NCBI RefSeq assembly: GCF_006517255.1
Contig: NZ_CP041185.1
Coordinates: 5,084,001-5,148,000 of the forward strand
From: Janthinobacterium tructae
Lineage (GTDB): Bacteria > Pseudomonadota > Gammaproteobacteria > Burkholderiales > Burkholderiaceae_D
DNA: 64,000 bases
Reading direction: 5' to 3'
Shown one piece after another: positions 53,033 to 61,262 of this stretch (position 1 is the first letter of the stretch; each line of letters begins with the position of its first letter). The notes under the pieces are model-generated. The model searched no databases. It was given only the letters and a program-made list of their open reading frames with translations, and was not told the origin of the DNA. Both the position numbers and the translations under genes were made by a program.

Positions 53033-54118
53033 ATGAAAAAAACTCTGATCACCCTGGCAGTCCTGGCAGCAGCCACTGGCGTAGCCCAAGCTCAATCGAG
53101 CGTTGTTATCTACGGTACCGTTGACGCTGGTTTCGTCAGCGAGCGCGGCGGCAAAGCCGGCACCACCAACAAAATCGATAGCGGCGTTGCTTCGGCTTCC
53201 CGTCTGGGCTTCAAAGGCACCGAAGATCTGGGCAGCGGCCTGTCGGCACTGTTCGTTCTGGAATCGGGTTTCAACGTTGACAACGGTCAGCAAGACGCTG
53301 CAGGTACCTTGTTCAATCGTCAAGCTTACGTTGGTCTGAGCAGCAAAACGGCTGGTACCGTAACCCTGGGTCGTCAATACACCCCTTGGTACAACACCCT
53401 GTCGAAAGTTGCTGATCCATTCGCAGTTGGCTACGCTGGTTCCGCCAAGAACTTGTTCCCAGCGAACACCACCCGTACCAGCAACACCGTGCTGTACACC
53501 TCGCCTAATTTCAACGGCTTCGATGCTGACGTTGCTTACAGCACCGCCAACAAAGACCAAGAGAGCGTGATTTCCAGCAAAATCGGTCGTCAAATGGGCG
53601 CATCGGTTGGCTACGCTAACGGTCCTTTGAACGCACGTGTTGCTTACAACACCACCAGCAACGAAACCGCCACCAGCGATGTTGGCAGCGCACGTAACTG
53701 GCTGGTAGCCGCTAACTACGACTTCGCAGTAGCGAAAGCGTATGTTGCATACGGCGTCAACAAAGGCCTGAACAGCTCGACCCGTAACAACGCCGGCGCT
53801 GGCAACTTGTTCAACACCGTATCGACCGGTGGTCTGACCACCGACGGCACCACGGCCCTGATCGGCGCAACCGTACCAGTTGGTCCAGCTGGCACCGTGA
53901 TGGCTTCGATCATCCACGTCAACGACAAAAACAACTCGAACGCCGATGCGAACCAGTTCGCAGTGGGCTACTCGTACGCTCTGTCGAAGCGCACCAGCAC
54001 CTACGCTTCGTACGCTAAAATCTCGAACAAAAACAACGCTGGTTACACCGTTGGTAACAACAGCAATGTTGGTTCGGGCGACCAAGCGTTCAACGTTGGT
54101 GTTCGTCACTCGTTCTAA
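53033..54118 (+). CDS. General porin (Gram-negative, 16-stranded type)
   Basis: 361 residues. Signal peptide MKKTLITLAVLAAATGVAQA is followed by QSSVVIYGTVDAGFVSERGG and the porin signature SRLGFKGTEDLGSGLSALFV. Strands alternate with Asn/Ser-rich loops and the protein ends in VGVRHSF, with the C-terminal Phe needed for outer-membrane insertion. AAGGAAAT precedes ATG by 6 bp. Codons are markedly less GC-rich than neighbours, typical of a very highly expressed gene. Confidence 0.96.
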   Translation: MKKTLITLAVLAAATGVAQAQSSVVIYGTVDAGFVSERGGKAGTTNKIDSGVASASRLGFKGTEDLGSGLSALFVLESGFNVDNGQQDAAGTLFNRQAYVGLSSKTAGTVTLGRQYTPWYNTLSKVADPFAVGYAGSAKNLFPANTTRTSNTVLYTSPNFNGFDADVAYSTANKDQESVISSKIGRQMGASVGYANGPLNARVAYNTTSNETATSDVGSARNWLVAANYDFAVAKAYVAYGVNKGLNSSTRNNAGAGNLFNTVSTGGLTTDGTTALIGATVPVGPAGTVMASIIHVNDKNNSNADANQFAVGYSYALSKRTSTYASYAKISNKNNAGYTVGNNSNVGSGDQAFNVGVRHSF

Positions 54119-54150
54119 TATTCGCGCAAGCGAAGCTTAGTACCGCTCAG

Positions 54151-54168
54151 GCATCCCTTCGGGGATGC
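54151..54168 (+). other. Hairpin directly after the porin gene
   Basis: GCATCCC, TTCG, GGGATGC: a 7-bp stem with a stable UUCG tetraloop 32 bp past the stop. No T-run follows; it probably protects the mRNA 3' end. Confidence 0.6.
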
Positions 54169-54178
54169 TGCAAGCAAA

Positions 54179-54217
54179 GAAACGCGCTGTCTGGCTTCGG
54201 CCTGGCGGCGCGTTTTT
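54179..54217 (+). terminator. Terminator after the porin
   Basis: AAACGCGC ... GCGCGTTTTT: an 8-bp outer stem with a T5 tail after a looped middle. It follows the UUCG hairpin and should stop porin transcripts. Confidence 0.7.
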
Positions 54218-54225
54218 GCATGGGC

Positions 54226-54246
54226 GGCGCCAGTTATAATGGCGCC
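54226..54246 (+). promoter_or_regulatory. TATAAT flanked by a 7-bp inverted repeat
   Basis: GGCGCCA (54226-54232), GTTATAA, TGGCGCC (54240-54246) encloses a perfect TATAAT (54235-54240) 28 bp before the next ATG. It is a probable -10 region, with a structure or operator around it. The -35 is weak. Confidence 0.45.
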
Positions 54247-54268
54247 GTTACTCAAGTAAAGGAATGCC

Positions 54269-54796
54269 ATGTATCCATACACCTCGCCGCGCCTGGCCGT
54301 CCTGCTGGCCGCGTTGTTATTCGCCGGCGCCACGGGTGCCGCTGTCGCCGCCGTCAAGGGCAAGAAGCCGGCCGGACTGGAGCGCTACGGCGTGGCCGTC
54401 TACTCGGACCTGTGCCTGCAAAAGGATAGCGGCGAGATCGGCGGCCAGCGCGTGACCCTGCACCGCTTTGCCGAGGCCGACTCCGTCATCTATGAATTCA
54501 CGGCTGGCGCCCTGAGCTGGCCCATCGTCGCCAACGACGTCAACCTGGACGCCGCCACGGGCGCCTTCGACTTCACCATCGCCGGCGCCGACAGCGAAGA
54601 GCGCACCATCGTCGGCAAGTTTTCCAAGGACGGGCAAACCCTGACCCTGGAAGGCGATTACTGCGGCGGCAATGTGCGCATGCCCATGAAACTGAGCCGC
54701 GTGCGCGATTTCGGCCGTCCCCTGAAAAACTGCACGCCCTGCCCGCCGGTGCCGGAAGCGCCCGCCGAGGAAAGCGCGCCAGTACCCGCAGCCTGA
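54269..54796 (+). CDS. Uncharacterised secreted protein
   Basis: 175 residues with an N-terminal signal peptide (LAVLLAALLFAGATGAAVAA). The beta-rich body (VTLHRFAEADSVIYEFTAG; ERTIVGKFSKDGQTLTLEGD) ends in a Pro/Ala/Glu tail with a CTPCPP element. Two Cys in VYSDLCLQKD and GDYCGG may pair. I do not recognise a family. Likely periplasmic. AAAGGAAT is the ribosome site. Confidence 0.78.
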   Translation: MYPYTSPRLAVLLAALLFAGATGAAVAAVKGKKPAGLERYGVAVYSDLCLQKDSGEIGGQRVTLHRFAEADSVIYEFTAGALSWPIVANDVNLDAATGAFDFTIAGADSEERTIVGKFSKDGQTLTLEGDYCGGNVRMPMKLSRVRDFGRPLKNCTPCPPVPEAPAEESAPVPAA

Positions 54797-54818
54797 GCGA
54801 TCGTCGCTGTCAAAAAGA

Positions 54819-54850
54819 AAAAGGCCCGGTATCGACCGGGCCTTTGTTGT
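54819..54850. terminator. Terminator between the secreted protein and the TPP enzyme
   Basis: AAGGCCCGGT, ATCG, ACCGGGCCTTTG: 10-bp stem, A-rich before and T-containing after, serving both converging genes. Confidence 0.85.
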
Positions 54851-54869
54851 TTGTCGCGCTGAAACGGGC

Positions 54870-56573
54870 TTATTTGGCCGCCTGCGCCTTTTCCGCCGTG
54901 GCGCGGATGGTGGCGAGCGTGGCGTTCGGCGTGATCAGGTTGCCGTCATAGCGCAGCTCGATCAACGCTGGCAAGTTGTGCGCCCTGGCGTGCGCCAGCG
55001 CCCGTTGCAGGGCGGGGGCGAACTCTTCTGTCGTAGTCACCACTTCGCCATGCGCGCCATACGCCTGCGCCAGCGCCGCAAAATCCGGGTTGTGCAGGGT
55101 CGTGCCCGAGACGCGGCCCGGGTAATCGCGTTCCTGGTGCATGCGGATGGTGCCGAACATCTGGTTATTGAAGACGATGATGACCACGCCCGCCTGGTAT
55201 TGCACGGCGGTGGCCAGTTCCTGGCCATTCATCATGTATTCGCCATCGCCGGCAAAGGTGATCACGGTGCGCTCCGGATGCACGATCTTCGCCGCCACGC
55301 CGGACGGCACGCCATAGCCCATGGCGCCATTCGTCGGCGCCAGCTGCGTGCGCATGCCGCCGTAGCGGTAGAAACGGTGCGCCCACGAGGCGTAGTTGCC
55401 GGCGCCGTTGGTCAGGATGGTGTCAAGAGGTGCCTGCGCCATGATCTCCTGCGTCACTTGCCACAGGTCCAGCGCTGCCTGGCCATCCTGGAAGATGGGC
55501 GGCTGCTCCTGGTAGGCGGCCAGCTCGGCCTTGGCTTCGCCCGGTGTATGTTTCCATGCGGAAGCGTCGACGGAGGCCATGGTGGCCAGCATGGCACAGA
55601 CCTGCGGCATGCCGCTGTTGATCATCAGTTCGGCCTGGTAAACGCTGCCCAGCTCTTCGGCGTCCGTATGGATGTGCACCAGGCGCTGGCGCGGCACGGG
55701 CGCGTCGAACAGCGTGTAGCCGCCCGTCGTCATTTCACCGAGGCGTGGTCCGATGGCGATGACCAGGTCGGCATTTTTCACGCGCGCGGCCAGTTTCGGG
55801 TTGATGCCGATGCCGACGTCGCCGATATAGTTCGGGTGGGCATTGTCGAGCAAGTCCTGGAAGCGGAAGGCGCAGGCGACGGGCAAGTGATTCGCTTCGG
55901 CGAACTGTTGCAGGTCGGCGCATGCCTGCGGTGTCCAGGTGGTGCCGCCCAGCAAGACCAGCGGACGCTGCGCTTCGGCCAGCATGGCGCGCAACTGCTG
56001 CAGTTGCGTATCGGATGGCGATGCCTGCACCGGCTGGTAGGCGCGAGTGTCGGCGACAGTCGCCATGGAAATGAGCATGTCTTCCGGCAGGGCCAGCACC
56101 ACGGGGCCGGGGCGCCCGCTGGTGGCGACCTGGAAGGCGCGCGCCAGGTATTCGGGGATGCGCTCGGCGCGGTCGATCTGCGCCACCCACTTGGCCATCT
56201 GGCCGTACATGCGGCGGTAGTCGATTTCCTGGAACGCTTCGCGGTCGACGAAATCATTGCCCACCTGGCCGATGAACAGGATCATCGGCGTCGAATCCTG
56301 ATACGCCGTGTGCACGCCAATCGAGGCGTTGGTGGCGCCCGGTCCGCGCGTGACGAAGCAGATGCCCGGCTTGCCCGTCAGCTTGCCGTAGGCTTCGGCC
56401 ATGAAGGCGGCGCCGCCTTCCTGGCGGTTGATGATGAAGCGGATGCCCGAATCGTGCAGGGCATCGAGCACGTCGAGGTAGCTTTCGCCAGGCACGCCAA
56501 AAGCGGTGTCGACACCATGGATCTGCAGGGCATCGACCAGGATCTGGCCGCCGGTACGGGATTGTTGCGTCAT
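54870..56573 (-). CDS. TPP-dependent acetolactate synthase-like enzyme
   Basis: 567 residues. Catalytic Glu52 lies in RQEGGAAFMAEAYG. The central domain and the TPP/Mg motif GDG (442-444) leading to VFNNQMFGTI are intact. It resembles the acetolactate synthase large subunit and related decarboxylases. No regulatory small subunit (ilvN/ilvH) is adjacent, so a biosynthetic AHAS role is not certain; other TPP carboligases fit as well. The ATG at 56573 is used over an upstream extension to 56639 with no homology. Confidence 0.88.
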   Translation of the reverse strand: MTQQSRTGGQILVDALQIHGVDTAFGVPGESYLDVLDALHDSGIRFIINRQEGGAAFMAEAYGKLTGKPGICFVTRGPGATNASIGVHTAYQDSTPMILFIGQVGNDFVDREAFQEIDYRRMYGQMAKWVAQIDRAERIPEYLARAFQVATSGRPGPVVLALPEDMLISMATVADTRAYQPVQASPSDTQLQQLRAMLAEAQRPLVLLGGTTWTPQACADLQQFAEANHLPVACAFRFQDLLDNAHPNYIGDVGIGINPKLAARVKNADLVIAIGPRLGEMTTGGYTLFDAPVPRQRLVHIHTDAEELGSVYQAELMINSGMPQVCAMLATMASVDASAWKHTPGEAKAELAAYQEQPPIFQDGQAALDLWQVTQEIMAQAPLDTILTNGAGNYASWAHRFYRYGGMRTQLAPTNGAMGYGVPSGVAAKIVHPERTVITFAGDGEYMMNGQELATAVQYQAGVVIIVFNNQMFGTIRMHQERDYPGRVSGTTLHNPDFAALAQAYGAHGEVVTTTEEFAPALQRALAHARAHNLPALIELRYDGNLITPNATLATIRATAEKAQAAK

Positions 56574-56806
56574 GTTCGGCTCTTTATAGTCTAGTGGGAT
56601 GGCAAAGAAGTGGGGCAAGCGGTGCGCATGCGCTTGCATGCAAGCAGCTTGCCCATTCTATGTGAGCCGATTTGGCCCGGCTTTTGAAATGGCGACACCG
56701 AATTACACAATCCCCCGGGCCGGGGCCCGACGAGGGCCCCGGCGAGCGGTGTCGTTCCAGCACAGGCCTTTTTGCAGAAACATGCTGCGGCGCGGTACAA
56801 TGGCGG

Positions 56807-57147
56807 GTGAAGCAGGCCAGACAGTCGCTGGCCGGCGCAGCAATGCGCTGGCGGGAGGAAGGTCCGGACTCCATAGAGCGGGGTGACGGTTAACGGCCGT
56901 CCGCTGAAAGCCGCAAGGTATAAGGCGAGGAATAGGGCCACAGAGACGAGCGTATTAAGTTACGGTGAAACGCGGTAACCTCCACCTGGTGCAATTTCAA
57001 ATAGGCACGCGATGATGCTGCTCGCGGAGCGTGCGGGTAGAAAGCTTGAGCGTCCGAGTAATCTGGCGCCTAGAGGAATGACTGTCATAGCGCCAACCTG
57101 CAAGGGAAGGCGCCGTAACAAAATCCGGCCTACCGGCCTGCTTCACT
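56807..57147 (+). ncRNA. rnpB: RNase P RNA (class A)
   Basis: P1 is formed by GTGAAGCAGG at 56807-56816 and a perfectly complementary CCTGCTTCAC ending at 57146. The strongly conserved core GAGGAAGGTCCGGACTCC begins at 56855, and CCATAGAGCGGGGTGACGG follows. Near the 3' end ACAAAATCCGGCCTA matches the conserved catalytic-core strand. The RNA cleaves the 5' leader of pre-tRNAs together with RnpA. Length is about 341 nt. Located immediately upstream of the mra cluster. Confidence 0.95.
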
Positions 57148-57215
57148 TGAATTCCAGCTCCCGGGTCTGCCGGGGAGTGTATCGGCCGCAGCGGTTTGCT
57201 TGCTGCGCGCCGCCA

Positions 57216-57243
57216 AAAAGCCCCCGCAAAGGGGCTTTTTTTG
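57216..57243 (+). terminator. Terminator of rnpB
   Basis: AAAAAGCCCC, CGCAAA, GGGGCTTTTTTT about 70 bp after the mature rnpB 3' end. Strong stem with a T7 run. Confidence 0.9.
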
Positions 57244-57685
57244 TTTCTAAAAATATAGCACTTAAGACAAAGTTGTATATACAAGTAAAATGAACAATTG
57301 GTTAAAGTTTCTTCGTCTCAATTAATTGCTGCATTGCAAAAATAGTTGATCCGCATCAGGCCAGCCCCGGAAAACAGGGCCGATACGCGCCAAGGGCGAA
57401 ATTTTTTTGCCTTAAACCAAGTCTTTTACTGTGGCTGCTTGTTGTTGTGGCTGGAGGGCGAAAGTATTGTCATGTGTCAACTAACTGTAAAAAATTCAAT
57501 TTTTACATTTCGTCTTTTTCGATGTTTACGGTAGGAAAACACATGTGTGCAGATGAGGTAGCACATTCACTATCTTTCATAAGTATCTAATTTATCGATA
57601 TATTTTTATTTGAGACTGCTTCAACGATATGCGCTAAGTCCTTAATTTCATTAATAAAATTCCTGTTTTGCCAATCGGAAACCGC

Positions 57686-57714
57686 TTGACCACTATCTTT
57701 GCTTACTCTAAAGT
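57686..57714 (+). promoter_or_regulatory. Promoter of the mra/dcw cluster
   Basis: TTGACC (57686-57691), exactly 17-bp spacer, TAAAGT (57709-57714). Its -10 overlaps the first MraZ box. Confidence 0.65.
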
Positions 57715-57747
57715 GGGCAACTGTGTGAAAAAGTGTGTTTTTGTGGG
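57712..57747 (+). promoter_or_regulatory. Four MraZ boxes with exact 10-bp periodicity
   Basis: AGTGGG (57712), TGTGTG (57722), AGTGTG (57732), TGTGGG (57742). Each fits the W-G-T-G-K-G form and all spacings are 10 bp, one helical turn. MraZ binds such repeats and represses its own operon. Confidence 0.85.
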
Positions 57748-57808
57748 AAATTTCCCCTTTTCATCATGATGCGCAAGCGTCGCAACCCAAGCTCAAAAAA
57801 GGTCTTCC

Positions 57809-58237
57809 GTGTTTCAAGGCGCGTCCGCAATCAATCTCGATGCCAAAGGCAGGATGTCTATCCCTGCCAAGCACCGTGACGCGCTGGCGATTCAATGCGA
57901 AGGCCGTCTGACCCTGACCAAGCACCCCGATGGCTGCCTGCTGTTTTTCCCCCGTCCCGTGTGGGAAAACCACCGCCAGCAAATCGCCGCCTGGCCCATG
58001 TCGGCGCGCGCCTGGCAGCGCATCTTCCTCGGCAACGCCGTCGACGTCGAGCTGGACTCGGCCGGCCGCGTGCTGATCTCGCCTGAATTGCGCAACGCCG
58101 TGGGGCTGTCGCGCGAAGTCATGATGATCGGCATGGGCAGCCACTTTGAAATATGGGATGCCGCCAAGTTGGCCGACAAAGAACAGCAGGCGATCGATGC
58201 CGGCACCCCCGATGTACTTTCCAATTTTTCTTTCTAA
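57809..58237 (+). CDS. mraZ: Transcriptional regulator MraZ
   Basis: 142 residues from a GTG start. Two AbrB-like domains with the duplicated [13 protein letters not shown] and [13 protein letters not shown] motifs. It autorepresses the dcw cluster through the boxes in the promoter upstream. First gene of the cluster, 9 bp before rsmH. Confidence 0.97.
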   Translation: MFQGASAINLDAKGRMSIPAKHRDALAIQCEGRLTLTKHPDGCLLFFPRPVWENHRQQIAAWPMSARAWQRIFLGNAVDVELDSAGRVLISPELRNAVGLSREVMMIGMGSHFEIWDAAKLADKEQQAIDAGTPDVLSNFSF

Positions 58238-58246
58238 GGCTCCGTA

Positions 58247-59218
58247 ATGACACAACTCACGGTGCCGGAATTTCAGCATCGCACGGTGCTGCTCGATGAA
58301 GCGGTCGATGCGCTCGACCTGACGGGCGACCGCGCACACGGCGTTTACGTCGATGGCACGTTTGGCCGCGGCGGCCATAGTCGATTGATTTTGTCGCGCC
58401 TGGCGCTTGACGCGCGCCTGATCGGCTTCGACAAGGATTTGCAAGCCATCGCCACGGCCGAACAGATCGGTGACCCCCGCTTTGAAATTGTCCATGACAG
58501 CTTTGCCACCATGACGGCCAGCCTGGCCGAACGTGGCGTGCAGCAGGTGGACGGCATCTTGCTCGACCTGGGCATCTCGTCGCCGCAGGTCGACGATGCG
58601 GCGCGCGGTTTCAGCTTCCGCAACGACGGACCGCTGGACATGCGCATGGATACGACGCGCGGCATCTCCGCGGCCGAATGGCTGGCGGTGGAAACCGAGC
58701 AGAATTTAGAGAAAGTGATACGCGATTATGGGGAAGAACGGTTTGCTTTTCAGATTGCAAAGGCGATTGTTGCTGGCCGGGCAGTCCAGCCAATTTCAAG
58801 CACACGACAGCTTGCCGGCATCGTGGCAGGCGCCGTCAAGACCCGCGAGAAGGGTAAGGACCCCGCTACCCGCACCTTTCAGGCAATCCGCATTTTCATT
58901 AACAAAGAGCTCGAGGATCTCGAGATCGGGCTGAATCAGGCGTATGCCTGCCTGGCGCCCGGCGCGCGCATGGCCGTGATCAGTTTTCATTCGCTGGAAG
59001 ACCGCATGGTCAAGCGCTTCTTCGCCTCGAAGGCGAACGTGGAGCAGCCTGACCGCCGCCTGCCGATCCGCGCGGTCGACTTGCCGCAGCCGGAAATGAA
59101 GCTGATATTGAAGATGAAGCCGTCCGATGCCGAGATCGAGGGGAATCCCCGTTCGCGTTCGGCCGTGATGCGCGTGGCGCAGCGTTTGCCCATTCCCGTT
59201 AGTGGCGGCGTCCGATGA
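58247..59218 (+). CDS. rsmH: 16S rRNA (cytosine(1402)-N4)-methyltransferase
   Basis: 323 residues. SAM methyltransferase: [16 protein letters not shown] near the N-terminus, [20 protein letters not shown] in the middle and [14 protein letters not shown] near the C-terminus are RsmH (MraW) signatures. It modifies the ribosomal P-site. Overlaps ftsL by 4 bp. Confidence 0.97.
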   Translation: MTQLTVPEFQHRTVLLDEAVDALDLTGDRAHGVYVDGTFGRGGHSRLILSRLALDARLIGFDKDLQAIATAEQIGDPRFEIVHDSFATMTASLAERGVQQVDGILLDLGISSPQVDDAARGFSFRNDGPLDMRMDTTRGISAAEWLAVETEQNLEKVIRDYGEERFAFQIAKAIVAGRAVQPISSTRQLAGIVAGAVKTREKGKDPATRTFQAIRIFINKELEDLEIGLNQAYACLAPGARMAVISFHSLEDRMVKRFFASKANVEQPDRRLPIRAVDLPQPEMKLILKMKPSDAEIEGNPRSRSAVMRVAQRLPIPVSGGVR

Positions 59219-59484
59219 CTGGCAAGCTGTGTGTCGTGCTGTCGGCCCTGCTGGTGTGCTGCGGCCTGTCGCTGGTGAACGCGCAGTACCAGTCGCGCCA
59301 CCTGCTGATCGACCTGGAGCGCGCGCAAGCGCTGTCGCGCCAGCTCGACATCGACTGGGCACAACTGCAGCTGGATCAGTCCACTTTGGGCAAGCATGAA
59401 CGCATTGAATCGATCGCACGGCGCGACCTGAGCATGACGCCGTTGACGGCGGCGCGTACGCAATACCTGACGGAGGGCGAGTAA
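59215..59484 (+). CDS. ftsL: Cell division protein FtsL
   Basis: 89 residues, one N-terminal membrane helix ([18 protein letters not shown]) and a short periplasmic coiled coil ([20 protein letters not shown]). FtsL is a bitopic divisome protein acting with FtsB and FtsQ and activating FtsI/FtsW. Overlaps rsmH (4 bp) and ftsI (1 bp). Confidence 0.95.
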   Translation: MTGKLCVVLSALLVCCGLSLVNAQYQSRHLLIDLERAQALSRQLDIDWAQLQLDQSTLGKHERIESIARRDLSMTPLTAARTQYLTEGE

Positions 59485-61262
59485 TGAAGTTGGGCGGTAA
59501 TAGCAACGGCCGGGTGGCGGCATCGAAAGGCGTGCCATTCTCGAAGAACCCTGTACTGGCAGTGCGTCTGCCCGTCTGGCGTTCGCGCGTCGTGCTGTTC
59601 CTGCTGTTCTTCGCTTTCGCCGGCCTGGGCGCGCGCGCGCTGTGGCTGCAGGGCGTGTCGACGCAGTTTTTGCAAAAGCAGGGCAAGGCCCGCTACGAGC
59701 GCACGCTGGAACTGCCGGCCACGCGCGGCAAGATCACCGACCGCAACGGCCAGGTGCTCGCTTCATCCGTGCCCGTGAAAGCCATCTGGGCCATTCCCGA
59801 CGACGTGCTGCAGGCGTCGCCCGAGAAAATCAACGCGCTGGCCGGCCTGCTGGAAATGAATGTCAATGAATTGCGCAAGAAGCTCGACTCGGACCGTAGC
59901 TTCGTTTACCTGAAACGCCAGGTCGAGATGGACGTGGCCGACAAGATCTCCAAGCTGGGCATCGACGGCATCGACGAGCGCAAGGAATACAAGCGCTTTT
60001 ATCCACAGGGCGAAGTGATGACCCACGTGGTGGGCTTTACCAACGTGGAAGACGTGGGCCAGGAAAGCATGGAACTGGCGCAGCAGAAAACCCTCGTCGG
60101 CACCACCGGCAGCCGCCGCGTGATCAAGGACCGCCTGGGCCACATCGTCGAAGATATCGGCTTCATCCACGAACCGCATGACGGCAAGGACCTGACCCTG
60201 TCCGTCGACAGCAAGATCCAGTACATCGCCTTCACGCAGCTGAAGGAAGCGGTGGAAAAATTCAATGCCAAGGCAGGCGGCGCGGTGGTGCTCGACGTGC
60301 ACACGGGCGAAGTGCTGGCCCTGGCCAACTACCCCAGCTACGACCCGAACGACCGCCGCAAGCTCACCGGGCAGCAGCTGCGCAACCGCGTCATGACCGA
60401 TACCTTTGAACCCGGTTCGACCCTGAAACCGATCACCGTCTCGCTGGCGCTCGATACGGGCCGCGTCAAGCCGAGCACCCTGATCGACACGGGTCCGGGC
60501 CGCTACACCATCGCCGACCGCACCATTACCGATACCAAGCCCCACGGCGTGATCAGTGTTTCCGAAATCATCGAGATGTCGTCGAACATCGGTACCTCGA
60601 AAATCGCGCTGGGCATGCCGTCGCAGGAAATGTGGGAAATGTTTACCAAGGTGGGCTTCGGCCAGCAGCCGAAATGGGGCTTCCCCGGCGCCGTGGCCGG
60701 CCGCGTGCGTCCATATAAATCGTGGCGCCCGGTGGAACAGGCCACCATGAGCTACGGTAACGGCATTTCCGTCTCGCTGATCCAGCTGGCGCGCTCCTAC
60801 ATGATGTTCGCCCGCGATGGCGACACGATCCCCCTGTCATTCCAGAAGGTCAATGAGCTGCCCGTGGGCCAGCAGGTGATCAAGCCGAAGACGGCCGCCG
60901 ATATGCGTGCCATGCTGGAACTGGTGGTCTCAGGCGCGCACGGCTCGGCCAAGCGCGCCCAGGTCGCCGGCTACCGCGTGGGCGGCAAGACGGGTACCGC
61001 CTATAAAGTGGAAAACGGCCGCTATGCGATGCCGCGCAAATACATCGGCTCTTTCGTGGGCATGGTGCCGATGTCGGCGCCGCGCTTCATCATTGCCGTG
61101 ATGATCGATGAACCGACCGGCCCCGCCCACTATGGTGGCCAGGTTGCCGCTCCCGCTTTCGCGGCGATTGCGACCAACGCGCTGCGCGCGATGAACGTAC
61201 CGCCCGATTCCTCCGTTACCGAAATCGTGGTCCCGGCCAATGCCGGCCCGGAGGCCATGTGA
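59484..61262 (+). CDS. ftsI: Peptidoglycan D,D-transpeptidase FtsI (PBP3)
   Basis: 592 residues. One N-terminal helix, pedestal domain, transpeptidase domain with STLK (catalytic Ser312, Lys315), SSN (366-368) and KTG (502-504): all active-site motifs are intact. It crosslinks septal peptidoglycan and is a beta-lactam target. Overlaps ftsL by one base and murE by four. Confidence 0.98.
   Translation: MKLGGNSNGRVAASKGVPFSKNPVLAVRLPVWRSRVVLFLLFFAFAGLGARALWLQGVSTQFLQKQGKARYERTLELPATRGKITDRNGQVLASSVPVKAIWAIPDDVLQASPEKINALAGLLEMNVNELRKKLDSDRSFVYLKRQVEMDVADKISKLGIDGIDERKEYKRFYPQGEVMTHVVGFTNVEDVGQESMELAQQKTLVGTTGSRRVIKDRLGHIVEDIGFIHEPHDGKDLTLSVDSKIQYIAFTQLKEAVEKFNAKAGGAVVLDVHTGEVLALANYPSYDPNDRRKLTGQQLRNRVMTDTFEPGSTLKPITVSLALDTGRVKPSTLIDTGPGRYTIADRTITDTKPHGVISVSEIIEMSSNIGTSKIALGMPSQEMWEMFTKVGFGQQPKWGFPGAVAGRVRPYKSWRPVEQATMSYGNGISVSLIQLARSYMMFARDGDTIPLSFQKVNELPVGQQVIKPKTAADMRAMLELVVSGAHGSAKRAQVAGYRVGGKTGTAYKVENGRYAMPRKYIGSFVGMVPMSAPRFIIAVMIDEPTGPAHYGGQVAAPAFAAIATNALRAMNVPPDSSVTEIVVPANAGPEAM

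Larger units (their letters stand above)
57244..57808. other. 565-bp upstream region of the mra/dcw cluster
   Basis: No gene. AT-rich for this genome between 57244 and 57640. It carries the main mraZ promoter (57686-57714) and four MraZ boxes (57712-57747). The untranslated leader after the boxes is about 60 nt. Confidence 0.65.

Noticed and set aside
57346..57534. 62-residue open frame upstream of mraZ
   Set aside because: AT-rich intergenic region with no ribosome site.
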